Assembly: GCA_012295275.1 (NCBI GenBank)
Contig: CM022677.1
Location: 12,575,723-12,639,722, forward strand
Origin: Chrysomallon squamiferum
Lineage: Eukaryota; Mollusca; Gastropoda; Neomphalida; Peltospiridae
Reading direction: 5' to 3'
DNA: 64,000 bases
The notes under the pieces: model-generated
The model's input: the letters and a program-made list of their open reading frames with translations, nothing else
What the model was told of the DNA's origin: nothing
Databases searched by the model: none
Part shown: in pieces, positions 11,343-23,777 of the stretch
Numbering within the stretch: the first letter of the stretch is position 1
Layout: each line of letters starts with the position of its first letter
Made by a program: the position numbers and the translations under genes

Positions 11343-11652
11343 GAATATCATCCAAAAGTGTATACACCTACAGCAGTAGAGAAACAAATCTCCAGCAGAA
11401 TCATTCTTAGTCACTGCCGGCCTTCACGTGTAGTCAACAAGAGAAGAAAATGTAGAAGTTAAACACTGCAGAGAAAAAGGAGCTGAGTCTAGCTAATGCT
11501 GCAGAGTTGTTGCTAATTGCGAAAGAGGAATACTCCCAACTGAAGGAAGTTTGTTTGGCCAAGTTAAAAACTGGTAGACTGTTGTCATTCTAACAAGCTC
11601 AATGAAGAATTATTCAACATGCAGTTAGATTTTAGTGACAAATGACCAACAA
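11343..11652 (+). CDS. exon-like tract of unidentified gene (part 1)
   Basis: Immediately after the minisatellite, whose last unit ends TGTCAG, one frame reads YHPKVYTPTAVEKQ, then ISSRI and RPSRVVNKRRK. A second frame then gives TAEKKELSLANAAELL and, directly after it, LIAKEEYSQLKEVCLAKLK. A third gives NKLNEELFNMQLDFSDK and a stop. The charged, helix-prone composition and the smooth continuation across frames suggest one coding exon with two single-base lesions, not chance. I do not recognise the family. It lies on the same strand as, and upstream of, the coding tract at 14,935-16,138 and may be an earlier exon of that gene. The nearest upstream AG lies inside the last minisatellite unit. 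Confidence 0.45.
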
Positions 11653-11679
11653 ATGCCACTTCAGTCTGACCTTCAGCTT

Positions 11680-11683
<4 letters not shown>

Positions 11684-11722
<39 letters not shown>
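11684..11722. repeat. (CA)n microsatellite
   Basis: A CA run directly after the exon-like tract. Confidence 0.95.
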
Positions 11723-11727
<5 letters not shown>

Positions 11728-14700
11728 ACTGGAAACAGCTGTAAACATCACATCTCAGATTTGATAGTGTCCTATGGAATGCAAACTTTTCATTAGTATT
11801 AAGGTATTAAAATATTAATTTGATATATTTCTCGTTTTTTACAATGCTTTTGCCTGTTTTTGAAAGTTCTGTCAGTGTAGATGAGCAGGGTTCGGCTAGA
11901 TATCACCAGAGGGTGCTTGTGAAATAGAGATAGATAGGCTAACACATTTTTAATTTCATATTTTAACTTTATTATTCATGTACAGCAGAAAACCAAGAAA
12001 GTCTTGGTTATAATAATATAGGCTTCAGCTCTTGTATTAGTTAAAGTTATAACAATCACAAGGAATATATTTAGTGATTAGTTACAATTATAAGAAATAT
12101 ATTTAGTGATGTCTCTCCATGGTACCAATCCCAATAGTTTTGCCAAAAAAGGGCATCATTTGTTTACTTAAGTTTATCATAAATAAAACTACTATAATAA
12201 AAATATAAAAGAACAAATTATTAATAATGGCATATAGTAATTTGTACGTGGGGATTCCTGAGACATGAAACTTATGTCAAGGGATTCACAGGCATGAAAA
12301 GAGGTTGAGAAATGCTGGTGTGTTTTAAGTATTATATTCACTTTATAGGCCATACTTTTTATATTAGCTGTATTATGGAAAAATAAGCTTCAAATTTAGA
12401 GGAGAAATTACATATAAAGATAAAATAAATCTTACCTGTTCATGTACTTTAAAAATTATGTGCACAGCAAGATGGTTAAAAAAAAAAGGTTTGATACAAT
12501 ATTGCCAAAAATACGTGTTTACTTGCGTGCATATGTTGTAAATAATGTCTTCCAGTGTTTAAAACACAATTTTTCATGATAAAACATACATTTTCAAATT
12601 CCTGTTTATTTTCTTTCAGTTTGCGTCTTTCATGTTAGAAGATCTGTAATCATGAAAATATTATGACTGAAATATGTATTGCATTATTTTGTTTCATATC
12701 AAATTTATGAGATAGTTTTGAGTGATTAAGGTTGGGGGTGTGGTCATCCCAGTAGGTGAGTGATATGTTTGTGCTAAAACATATTAAGCCAGACTGTACT
12801 TAACACTTCTGAGAAAAAACAAATTGTTGTCCTAGCAATAGGTTCAGTTTAAGTATGTACAGTTATGGTTGTAGCCATTGTTGCATGTACACTGTTAGTT
12901 TGTTCTACTGGTGATATAATCAGAGTGCTTTGTCTCTCCTCCCCAATGCACGTTGTCTATAACTATTATCAAAACTGATATGTTTGAGAAAAATTGCTGA
13001 ACAAGAAACATTTATTTAAAAACACTGTAGCAAAATAATGCAGTAACTGTTAGTGTGAACTTGGCACATTGATGCAGTTTCCTGCTTTCCTGGTTCTTGA
13101 TGCAGTGTTCTCTAGAATCTGGCATCTTCCTGTGATTAAACATTTAATAATTGTCCTTTTCGTTTTTTTGAAACTGCAACCAGTAATAAGACAATATGTT
13201 CAGTGTGATCTGTACTATCTTTAAGAATTAAGAGAGCTACTCTTCCTGGTCATCTTAATAAGATTTTGTATTTACTATCATGGAGTTCATTATGGGCAGT
13301 GTTTTTGAAATTTGTGCAGCTAGTCATTTGTTTTGGGAGCTGTTTCTATGAAAGATTTTACTTCTTGGTTTTAAATTAGTGGAAGCTTAAACACTCAGTT
13401 AACATTAATAAAGTCACTACAGAAGAAGTTTTCTTAATAGCACGTTTGGCTCCAGTTAATTGAGTAATTATTTGACTTTTTTATTTTAATTTCCTTTTTT
13501 AATTTTGTTTTGTGTCATTATATGATGAAATACTACAGGGCTGATACTTTGTCTACATCTTAGGTTGAAGAATCTGTAAAGAGTTTTTGAAAGTGATAGG
13601 TATTTATGGATATTTTTCAATGTTTTATGACCGTAATTCATTGTTTTTAGATGTATATATTTTAATGAGCTAATGCAGATTTATTTTAAATTATTTTTTT
13701 TTATATTTCAGTTATATTTTGAATTGGGCTAAGCCGGTTAAGTTTATTTTTGCCAAGCAAAGATTTCTTCAAGGTGAAAGTTGCTACTTAGACACATCTA
13801 GTATGTTTTTCTCTAAGTTTGTTTTTAATATTACTGTATGTGCAAAATGCTTGCATGGTGACTGTTGTATTTTTGTGTTTTTTAATGACAGGTGTTGAAT
13901 ATTCAGCTTTTGCAGTAACATTCTGAAATATCCACTACTTTTTTGTCTACATGCACAGCTGAGAAAAAGCATGTGCAAATATAAATCAGTTTCTTTTAAG
14001 AACTATTTCATTATTACACATAAATGCATCATTTATATGTAATTAGAGATAATTAATTGAAAACAGTTCATATTTTGTTAAAGATGATTATAAAAAAACT
14101 CAACATGATCAAACCTATAGCACACTGATAATCCTTAAAGTTATTGTTATTATTATCATTCTTTTTCTGATAGCACAAGATTTCATGCAAATTAGATAAA
14201 CCATAATACATCTCACAAATTTGTGAATATAATTCAATTTGTAATAATTTCTTGTGTGTTTTCCACTTGAAAACGGTGGCTCATGAAGAGTCAGGAGAGA
14301 ACAAGAATTGTAGAAACAGTGAATTAATGAGAAATATGTGGGCATCAGTTTACTGTGGACTGACAGTGTTTGTATAAGACTAAAGTCATGTACGGACTGT
14401 AGTGCTGTAGTACAGAAAATGATTGTTACAGTTTATTATGTTCAATGAAAATTCTTCATTTTACTCAATTTTTTGAAAGATAAACTAAAGTTTGTATTCT
14501 CTCTTTTCAGAATTGTACACGTCAAAAATGCCTATGTCACTCTTTGTCACTCTGGCAGTATTTTTTTATGTGAATTTAATCTTCTTTGTCTTAGACTTTT
14601 CTATACTTTCACACCAGTACTTTTTATTCCTACAAATCAAGAAATCCTTCAAATATCTTTTTTTTGCAGTGTCATTAATGATCTTCCCTCTTTTCACCTT

Positions 14701-14934
14701 CACATTCTTGCACATCTTTTTCGATTCCACCATTACACGTTTTCTGCCACCTTTCTGTTTACTTTTGTGTTCATCTTACCTCTACTTCACTGTTCCCTCT
14801 GCTTTGGTTCATTGAGTCATATCTTCTCCTGGTGGTTTGTGGATAATCTCACGCAGGCCTTCATTAAAACCCAGTCTCCTCTTTCATTTGTGTCACTTGT
14901 CTTTGAACATCTCGTATGGATAGATATCTTTAGG
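11723..14934. other. intron or intergenic DNA
   Basis: About 3.2 kb of AT-rich sequence without a recognised exon or transposon. A T-rich plus-strand frame at 14,473-14,997 gives a hydrophobic string typical of translated poly-pyrimidine DNA. I read the interval as intron between the tracts at 11.5 and 15 kb. Confidence 0.4.
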
Positions 14935-16138
14935 TGCAAGGAATGCAGTCTGATGGGTTCCATAGAAGAAACTTGGATATTTTGGAGTTTTTACTGATGG
15001 TGGAGGTCATCAATCCTTGCCAGCCAGTGTGAACTGATTGTTTCGAGTAAAAGGAAAGTATTACATGGCAGTGAAAGCAAATCCAAACTCAGTCTGCTAG
15101 AGAAAATGACACCAATCAACACAGCATAGATAAACATTGTGATGAAAAGGTGAAGGAAAAGTCAAAAACAGATACTAAAGTAAAAGAGGATGAACGCAAA
15201 AAGTAAAAATAAACTAACAAAAAAAGAAAGTTGGGAGCAGATGATGATGAAAACAAGAAAAAAACTGGATGATGATCGCATACAGCAGGAATGTAGTGAG
15301 AGAATCAGACAGAAAGCAGAGGTTGTCTTCAACAAGTTCAAAGCTTTTTTCTCAAAGATTGATGCAGACAAGCTACAACAGGTTGATAAACAAAGCACTG
15401 AAGAAGGTGAGACGCCAAGTGATTTGAAACAGAATGAAATAGTGGATGGGAACATTGATGTGAACAAACCACTGAACCTATCAGCAGGTGACTCACAATT
15501 AACTAATAATAGTTTAGTGAAAACAGAAGGCAGAACCTTCATGGTCTACAAGTGACAATAACTTTCCAAGGTGAAACAAAGATAACCACGAGGAAGGAAC
15601 ACAAGGTCACAAACCACAGCTGGAAAGTGACAATGTAGAAGAGAAAACAACTGAACTGAACAGTGTGTCTGAAAGGGTTGTTAGTGATGTGTCAGCCACT
15701 TCTCTGCTGCAGTCAGGTTATAATTCTGCTAGTACTGGATTGCATTCTGGGATCACAATGGTGTCTCATTCAAAGACAGAGGATGCTGGGAAGGCTTCTG
15801 GGAAATATTCGGGTATTGTAAAAACAGGACTGTTAGATGTTCCTCTCACAGATGCAGCAGCTTGAAACCAACAAACTGAAACTCTCCTTTATCAAGTGAT
15901 GATGATTCTAGTCCCAACACAAACAATTCACCTCTTGTAAGCTTCCAGAGCGATGGTGATGAAGCTGAATGGAGGAGGGTATCAGTGTCAAACTAGAGGA
16001 GATCATAAAGGAAACGTTAGCCTGCGAGACAGCAAAAAGAGAAGCAGCAGCTAAAGAAGAGAACATAAGACAACGGCAGACAGTAACATGATGCTGTCAT
16101 GGACGATGATGATGAACTCTATAAATTACTTGGTGTTT
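14935..16138 (+). CDS. unidentified acidic/lysine-rich protein, C-terminal coding tract
   Basis: A continuous coding-like stretch with several frame changes. In order it gives [57 protein letters not shown], then the longest frame (15,190-15,555) with [20 protein letters not shown] and [20 protein letters not shown]. It goes on to a Ser/Thr-rich part (15,665-15,865, ending [14 protein letters not shown]), [18 protein letters not shown], a coiled [20 protein letters not shown], and an acidic end [13 protein letters not shown] with stop at 16,136. A poly(A) signal follows. Composition suggests a nuclear or scaffold protein with a conserved short acidic tail. I do not recognise it. At least four indels would be needed to restore one frame, so it is either a pseudogene or badly sequenced. 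No intron is evident inside it. Confidence 0.55.
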
Positions 16139-16225
16139 AGAAGTTGTTAGACATGTTCAGTGGGTTAGACATGTTCGTGGGTTGAACAAATTTAAATATT
16201 TAATATTTTATCCAGATATTAATAC

Positions 16226-16231
16226 AATAAA
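16226..16231 (+). terminator. poly(A) signal AATAAA
   Basis: A canonical AATAAA about 90 bp after the stop that closes the LYKLLGV frame, in a suitable position to end that transcript. Confidence 0.5.
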
Positions 16232-16239
16232 GAAATATC

Positions 16240-18619
16240 AAATATTTCATCATCATCATCACACTAAACAAGTAATTATACATTTTTTTTTTGTTTTGTT
16301 TGTTTTATCATTCAAAATGAATTTTTGAAGCTGATGAGAAATGCCTAGGTTTGTTAGATTGTTCCTTTTTTCTTTGTTAAAAAATGTGTTTGTTACTTTT
16401 TTAATTTGATGGAAAGTTCTGTTCATTATAATTTATCTTTTAGAACAATTTACTTTATAAAGATGTTTTAATATTTTTAGATGTATCTTTGACAGTACAG
16501 GTGTAAAATATGGGTGGCATTCATATTTTATAGAAACTTTTTGATCAGTGTTATATCAGCTAATTATGTCTAGTGAATATTCAATACTGTCCACATTTCA
16601 AGGTTTTTACTTTCTATCTTTTGTGTTAGCATCTTTTTTAACTCTTATTATATTTCTGGAATTTGATAAAAGTGCTGTTTTAAAAATGTACTTATTATTT
16701 AATGTTTGCTTGGTGTCTGTTTATATGTTATTTGTGTGGAGCAAGAGAAAGAGATTTATATTCTGCTATCATTGTATGTGTGTATGCATGCCTCACGCAC
16801 ATGTGTGTGTGTGTGTGTAAAAACAACTTTCTTTCATTTTAAGAATGCTAACAAACCTCATTAACATCAGTACTTAAATATGTATTAGTGATGTTATTTT
16901 AATTTTTTATTATAATAATAATTATTATTACTTTTATATTAGTAATTTCTTTTTTAATTCTCAAAACTTGTTTGTTTTACTGTTAATGTGAGATGTTTGC
17001 AATATTTTGATCATGCAATTTTGAAATCAACATCAAAAAGTCTTCAGATATAAATGTTAATTCCATTATTATTAAATCACTTTGAACAACAAATGTCCAA
17101 TATTTTCAACAATATGTTTTGATTTGGTGGGTTTTGTTCTCTTTTGTTTGGTTGTGTGATGTTTATTTTAATTTTATTTAATGTGTGTTGGTGTGATATG
17201 TAATGGATTTGTCAGGTTTTTATAATGTTAACATTTTAGTATTAAAATATAACTTTAATAATTTAATGAAAGTTAAACATATTATTTTAATAAATGATGT
17301 TAGTATATAAATGTTCAGTATTAACATTGCTATCTAATTAATGTTTGACTATAAAACAGTTATTTGATGTTAATATGTAGTTTTCAATATATAGCATTGC
17401 TATCTAATTAATGTGTGTATGTGCGTGCGTGAGTAGATATTTTTGAACAAATAACCTCATCTTTTTATATTTTTTTTTTTTTTTTTTTTTTAAAAACCTC
17501 AATATTTTCAGGATAAAAATATAATATTTAAAAATTTCTAAATTTTTCCTCTTTTATATTCTTCTGTCTCAATATCATCCTCATACATTTTTCTTTCATT
17601 TCTGTATATTTTTCTCTCATTCAATTTCATTTAATTTTATTTTTTCTTACTGTATTTCTGTTCATTAATCTAGTTATGAATCTATGTTCTGTTTTCTAGT
17701 CTGTCTGTCTGTCTGTCAGTTTTTATGAATGGTTGTGAAATACCTACATGAATGCTCAATAATAATTTTCAGTATTTGTATTTTTAATTTTTTTCTCTCA
17801 TTTTTGCATCATGTCATGTTTTGCATGAAAAAAAAAAAATTTGTATTCCATTTTCATTTGTCTTTTTCTTAAAAATAAATGATTAGTGAAAAAATTTTTT
17901 TGTTGTTATTTTTTTCTGTTATTGTTTGATGAACATATTTCATAGACAGTGTACAGCTAATATCTTCATTTATAAAAAACTGTGGTATGTTTTAACTACT
18001 ACTTCTACTATGCTACTTCTACTATTATTACTACTACTACTATTACTGCTGCCACTCATACAATTTATACTACTACTGCTCCTACTAACAATAACAATAT
18101 TTAATACAAAAAAGCGAGAATGGTTAGAAAAGATACTGAATCACTGTCTTCATCTGCTTATTTTCTTAGATATATTCTTGTACAGAATTAATATATCAAA
18201 ATAGCTTCTATCTCAACAACAACAATAATAATAAAAAATAAAAAATCCTACGAAATTTAAGAAAAATAAATTTGAGAAAGATAAAATTTAATTTAAAAAG
18301 TTGTATGAATGTAAACTCAGTTAGTGTTGTATAGTTATAATTAAGTGTACGTAACTAAGAAACATATCTACATAAACAAGTCACTGAAAATAACCATGTT
18401 GCCCAAATCCAATTTTTATTTTTTTTAAAAATGTCCACCTACACCAGCACTTATCTACTGTTTTACTTTGATCTTACCCATCACTTCCCTGTCCCTAGAG
18501 AATTAACCCTCCCCTCAAAAGTATTCAGCAGATCTGTATACCCTCCCCCATCATATATATATAAATGTTAGTAATGTTAGTAATAAATTATTAATAAAGA
18601 AAACAAGCACATTGTTGTT
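16240..18619. other. AT-rich non-coding DNA
   Basis: No gene seen. It holds short simple repeats: a GT run near 16,800, a T run at 17,468-17,492, four CTGT units at 17,701 and CTA-rich DNA at 17,996-18,080. A diverged pair near 17,325 and 17,390 shares GCTATCTAATTAATGT. Confidence 0.5.
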
Positions 18620-19040
18620 TTAAAATCAGTTTTATTTTGATTAATGGTTACAGAAAGTGGTAAATTTTAGTTTTTAAAATTACTTCATTTAATAGTTGTT
18701 AACACAGTAATTTCAAAAACCATATTTATTTCATTTAATAGAAAAATAGTAAAATAAACAATAATTTCAAAAATAATTTTTTTCATATAACAATTAATTG
18801 TTTACATAAAATATCAAAACAGATGCATTAACTTAACATAATTTTATTTTATTTCATTTAATAATAAATTGTTTACAGAAAATAGGAAAAAGAAATAACA
18901 AAATGGTTTTAAAAATTGCTTTTATTTCATATTTAATGTTTACACTAAATAGTTAAAAAACAACAAAGTAATTTATAAAAGCAGTTTCAGTTTACTTCAT
19001 TTCATTTAAAGTTTACTAAAGTATTAGTAATAAAAATAAG
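18620..19040 (+). repeat. diverged ~60-80 bp tandem repeat
   Basis: Six or seven poorly conserved units with the theme TTTTATTTCATTTAAT, then GTTTAC-GAAAATAG, then AACAAAGTAATTT. They recur near 18,625, 18,685, 18,725, 18,785, 18,850, 18,920 and 18,990. Confidence 0.6.
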
Positions 19041-19998
19041 ACTGAATTAATTTTAAAATAAGTTTAATGTTAATATATTTTTCATAATTATGAGAGAGAG
19101 AGAGAGGTTGTTGTTTTTTTTTTTTGTTTCTATTATTTTTTACTCCTTTTAGTTCTGATCTTGTTTTATTTATTTATTTATTTATTTTTTATTATTTTTT
19201 TATTTACTAAAGGAGTAATGTTGTCCTTGCTAGTAACAGTGGTGAGTTAGTAGTTGTAAGTATGTTGGATTACTGCATTTTGCAGTTTCCCATGGGGTTG
19301 CTAGAATTTTTGTTTTGTTTTTATAATCACAATGAGGCCCATTTTAGGTGTCAGAATAATTTTTGGTTTTGATGGTCAGTTACCAGAATGTCTAGCTCAG
19401 ATAATGTAATTAGAGATGGTTCTTATTGTTATTTATTTTAACGATGATTGTCGTGAGGCTTTGTTTGGTTTAATCAGATAATTGGTTTGACTAGACACTT
19501 AAATGTCTGTTGCAGATTTGTAAAGAAAATAAGTGAATGACAAATTGCAGTTAATCAAAACAATTTGAAATGATTGGTGTGTTTTGAATTTAAATTTGAT
19601 ACTTTTATTTCTCATTGCTCAATAACAGTGAGGCCTTTTTTCATCTTTTTTTTTTTTTTTTCTCCATTAAAGTTTTGTTAGCGACAGATAAAACAATATT
19701 TATCATATTAACTGATACTGAAAAAAAAGGTTAAAAAAAAGAAAAAGAAACAAATGTCACAAAATCAGATAAATTTGACTAGAAGCAATATACTTCCCAT
19801 AATTCACAAGTCCTAAATACTGTTAACTACAAATTCCTGTTAACTGTTATGTGCAAGGAAAATACATTTTGAGTAATCTCCCTTCAGTAAATCATACATT
19901 ACCAATATTGTAATATTGGAATTATAATAATTTTGTTAGTTACATTATTTTATCAGTTTTATCTCAGATTAAAGCACATAATGTCATTAGTTAATTTA
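19041..19998. other. AT-rich non-coding DNA
   Basis: Includes a short GA run (19,091) and TTTA repeats (19,168-19,190). No gene, RNA or transposon was recognised. Confidence 0.45.
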
Positions 19999-20061
19999 AT
20001 AATAATAATAATAATGATAATAATAACAATAAATAATAATAATAATAAAATATAATCAATA

Positions 20062-20102
<41 letters not shown>

Positions 20103-20172
20103 TAATAATAACAATAAATAATAATAATAATAAATATAATATCAATAAATAATAATAATAATAATAATAACA
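19999..20172. repeat. (AAT)n compound microsatellite
   Basis: AAT units broken by GATAAT, AACAATAA and AATATAATATC interruptions. The block of about 80 bp is itself repeated twice. Confidence 0.95.
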
Positions 20173-20261
20173 TGAACAAGAACAGTAATAGTAATGACTG
20201 TATTTTGTATTGCAGTATTGGAAGATACGTTACCAGCGTTTACATGAGGAATTATTTTTAT

Positions 20262-20336
20262 TTTATTTTTATTATTATTGTTATTGTTATTGTTATTATT
20301 ATTATTGTTATTATTATTATTATTTTTATTATTTTT
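20262..20336. repeat. (ATT)n compound microsatellite
   Basis: TTATTG/TTATTA units, the complement of the neighbouring AAT tract 90 bp upstream, so the two could pair as a fold-back. Confidence 0.9.
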
Positions 20337-20387
20337 ATTTTACATAGTTTCAGATTTTCTGAATGTTTTGTTTTATTTTCACAGTGA

Positions 20388-20545
20388 TGAAAAGAAGAAA
20401 ACTGTAATAATCTCAGTTATAGGGGTTTGTTCCTGATCAGGTGTATTGTGATATCACTGGCACAAGAGAACAAAGGCGAAGAAGAAGACTGAGGCAATCA
20501 GAGCTAAGATGTCTGGTCATGAAGAAACTGAGTTTCTTTTATCAG
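20388..20545 (+). other. possible orphan exon
   Basis: After TTTTCACAG one frame reads DEKKKTVIISVIGVC. A later frame gives DITGTREQRRRRRLRQSE and, directly after it, LRCLVMKK. The charged composition and acceptor-like start suggest a coding fragment, but the frame breaks and no partner exon is nearby. Low confidence. Confidence 0.2.
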
Positions 20546-20640
20546 ACTGATCTGATATTAAACACACACTTATCTGTTTCATAGACAAAATATATATATA
20601 TATATATATATGTAATATGTTTATATTGTATATTTACCTA

Positions 20641-21614
20641 AAGACGTTTGAAGATAGATAATCAGTGGCATGAACTTCAGAAGTTATTTTTTGATCAATC
20701 ACAGAAGGAAGGCAAAGCAAAGAGAATTCTCTTACTGTCTGTCTGAATTATTAGACAGAGTGTACAGGAAAAACACTGCTATGGTGCCCGACAATTTTCT
20801 GAAAATGTGAGAATCTGAAGAAAGAACTAAAACAATTAGTCTGGCAGAGAGATGGCATGACCTTTCTTCAGTTATGGGAAGAAGCCTTTAAACTGTTGGA
20901 AGATATGGGGTGTTCCAGCACTGCAAAACACAAAGTAACATCCAGAACATTGGTTGCAGATGTCACTTCTTAAACATCAACATACCAAAGCAGCATAAGC
21001 AGATAGAAAATCTATCTGATATGTTTGCAACTACACTGCAACATATTCAGCAAACTACTTCTCCACCAGCGTTCAACCCTCCTGTTTTTTTATTACAACA
21101 GCCCTGGCCATTTCGCTAGGGATTCCACTAGAAGCAGGCAGAGAGATTTTCCCAGATGTAGGTGGATAAGTAGAAGACAAGGAAGTCAATACCCTGTACA
21201 CTCTACCTAGGAGTACAACAAGATGACGAGGTTTGGTTGGAGATCAGCAAGAGCAGACAGGAAAATTCGACTCTCTACTGTTGTGAGTTGGACAGTACAG
21301 GAAAAAGGTTCTGACTTATCCGAGTCTGTTTACAATCAAGAATTTGACAGAACTGTTTCTGACTGTCCAATAGTCCAAATGTCTATTATCTAAAATCATC
21401 TCCTCGGACACAAATTTACTATCTATACAGACAACAATCCACTAAGTCTGATAATAGTGAGAACAGTCCTTCCTTCCCGAGAGGAAAACAATATTAAAAA
21501 AAAAAAAAAAAAACTTGTATTTCAAATTTAAAATGTGATGAAGCAGGAACTGCAGCTACTGGTGTTTTCTTAAGGAATCCAGGACAGTAATAGTCTGCCA
21601 GTATTGGTCAGGGG
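20641..21614 (+). mobile_element. array unit 1: 5'-truncated internal region
   Basis: Starts abruptly inside gag at AAGACGTTTGAAGATAG, directly after an (AT)n tract (20,588-20,612) and unrelated sequence. It carries the gag C-terminal half, the knuckle region, the short RNase H fragment and the 3' end. Relative to unit 2 it reads GGCAAAGCAAAGAGAA instead of GGCAAATCAATGAGAGAA, a change shared only with unit 5. Confidence 0.8.
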
Positions 21615-21847
21615 TGTGAAATGTTATCTGTGTGTCTGAGGTGAAAGAGAGTTCAAGAGAGAAGACAGAATATTAGGCAGGGTAGAAAGACATTTGACAC
21701 AATTCTCTGCATTATGATTACTATACTTTTATAAGATTATATTGTTATTGTATGTCATGAAGTATAAATAGGTAGAGAAAATAAAGATGTAATTGAAGTG
21801 GAACTTGTGTAGTTTTTGTGTGAGGGTGTTGTATGCACCTGGCCACA
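21615..21847 (+). repeat. LTR, copy 1 (233 bp)
   Basis: Starts TGTGAAATGTTATC and ends CACCTGGCCACA, the TG...CA ends typical of LTRs. It is followed after AA by TGGCATCACCTACAGG, a plausible primer-binding site because tRNA 3' ends (CCA) pair with TGG. Copies are at 24,190, 26,765 and, truncated, 28,120. Confidence 0.7.
21763..21785 (+). promoter_or_regulatory. LTR TATA box and AATAAA
   Basis: TATAAATA at 21,763-21,770 and AATAAA at 21,780-21,785, conserved in every LTR copy. A start about 25-30 bp after the TATA would lie just after the AATAAA, so the R region would be very short. Confidence 0.55.
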
Positions 21848-22849
21848 AATGGCATCACCTACAGGATTGTAAGTTGTTTAAGTTTACAGACAATTGTTAA
21901 ATTTAAAACAGGCAGTTGATAAATCTGAAATGAGAACAACGAAGAAACAAAGTGTGAGGCAGCTGGACTTTCCAGAAAAATGCAGATGAAGACGAACTGA
22001 ATATTTGAAGTTCCAAAGGAACGGAAGATCAAAGAACATTAACAACACCTGTGGAGAGAGAGAGGGAGAGAGATGCATTACAACATAAACTGGCTGGTGG
22101 ATAAACATTGACATCATCAGGATAATTAACACACTGACTCTATGATTGTGTTGCTATTTTGTTGTTTTGCTTCACTTTATGGTTAAATGTAAATTGTCAT
22201 TATTGGCCACAACCAATGAAAGGTAGGTTATTATGAAATGTTTGAATGTGAATGAATGACAAGTGAGAGTTTTATATTACTTAACTGAACTACACTGGCA
22301 TTCCCTCAATCAAACTGTTTTAACACTATAACTGATATGAGTAATTGGGGATTAACGGGTAAATTGTAAAAGTTAGGATCTGAGGAATCTGACTACAAAC
22401 TATAATTGCATAAAGAGGTGTGGCCTGTAACTGTAAAGTTGAATTTCACAAAACCAGTTTTTTACATGCGTGGACGCAGTAACGGCCAGTGATGGTCAGT
22501 AGCCTTAGATAACCACGTGAGGTAAACAGCCCTGACTGGCAGCAGTTAAGTGCATCTGGAGTAAATTTAAAATAAAATTGTTGGAGAGAACAGTTATGAT
22601 CTGATAGTTAAAACTTGAAATACTAAAACAAAGTAAATGATTTTGTCATTTCACTTAGTGTGTAATAATGAATTCCAAGTAAAGTAAATTTGCATTTAAA
22701 AAACACTATATATTAAAATACTAATTTAAATAAAAGTTTAAATTGACAGATATATATAATACTGGCTGCTGGCATGAGCATGGCATAACTTACTTTTTGT
22801 AACATATCACTGAATTCCCAGCTGACTTTAATTTATAAAGCTTTGCAAA

Positions 22850-23457
22850 ATGGTGAAAACTAAAAAGCTAAAAGATCAGGTGGCAGAGTTGCAGGATGCT
22901 TTACAGGAAGAAATAGCTGTGACCCAATTACATAATGAGGAAATGCTGAGTCCTATACAACGAGAAAGAACTAAACCTGTTTATTTTATATCGGAAACGA
23001 GATAAAGGTAAGCAAATTTAATGGGTAAGACAATGGCCTCAAATTTAGAGATTTTCAGGATCAGGTAGAAAGGATATTTCTACATCAGAGCCTTGCAGAA
23101 AAGGAGCAGGCTAGTTTTATATTAGAAGATGAAGCGAAAGAAGAAATTAGGTTGAGGTCACAACAAGACCAAGAGAATCCACAAGTGTTTGGGACCTTCT
23201 GCAATAAGACGTTTGAAGATAGATAATCAGTGGCATGAACTTCAGAAGTTATTTTTTGATCAATCACAGAAGGAAGGCAAATCAATGAGAGAATTCTCTT
23301 ACTGTCTGTCTGAATTATTAGATAGAGTGTACAGGAAAAACACAGCTATGGTGCCCGACAATTTTCTGAAAATGTGGGGATCTGAAGAAAGAACTAAAAC
23401 AATTAGTCCGGCAGAGAGAAGGCATGACCTTTCTTCAGTTATGGGAAGAAGCCTTTA
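22850..23457 (+). pseudogene. gag-like gene remnant (unit 2)
   Basis: ATG at 22,850 opens MVKTKKLKDQVAELQDALQE, a coiled start that stops at 23,005. Other frames continue KFRDFQDQVERIFLHQSLAE and, next, KEQASFILEDEAKEEIRLRS, then QWHELQKLFFDQSQKEGKSM and, next, REFSYCLSELLDRVYRK. This order (acid-rich segment ending in EEIRLRS, then L-FDQSQKEGKS-REFS-L-ELLDR) matches the capsid-like gag of Ty3/Gypsy-type elements. At least two frame changes are present, and all units share them. Its product would have formed the particle shell; as it stands it cannot be made. Confidence 0.65.
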
Positions 23458-23591
23458 AACTGTTGGAAGATATGGGGTGTTCCAGCACTGCAAAACACAA
23501 AGTAACATCCAGAACATTGGTTGCAGATGTCACTTCTTAAACATCAACATACCAAAGCAGCATAAGCAGATAGAAAATCTATCTGATATGT

Positions 23592-23777
23592 TTGCAACTA
23601 CACTGCAACATATTCAGCAAACTACTTCTCCACCAGCGATCAACCCTCCTGTTTTTTTATTACAACAGCCCTGGCCATTTCGCTAGGGACTGCACTAGAA
23701 GCAGGCAGAGAGATTTTCCCAGATGTAGGTGGATAAGTAGAAGACAAGGAAGTCAATACCCTGTACACTCTACCTAG
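23592..23777 (+). pseudogene. degenerate CCHC zinc-knuckle region (unit 2)
   Basis: One frame reads FFYYNSPGHFARDCTRSR. The PGHFARDC half of a nucleocapsid knuckle (C-x2-C-x4-H-x4-C) is intact, but both first cysteines are replaced or missing (YYNS instead of CYNC). The equivalent tracts are at 21,025, 26,177 and 29,971. Unit 1 has GATTCC where the others have GACTGC, losing the last cysteine as well. Confidence 0.65.

Noticed and set aside
14473-14997. Hydrophobic plus-strand frame resembling a membrane protein
   Set aside because: The sequence is T- and C-rich and would give hydrophobic residues in any frame; no signal, homology or splice support.
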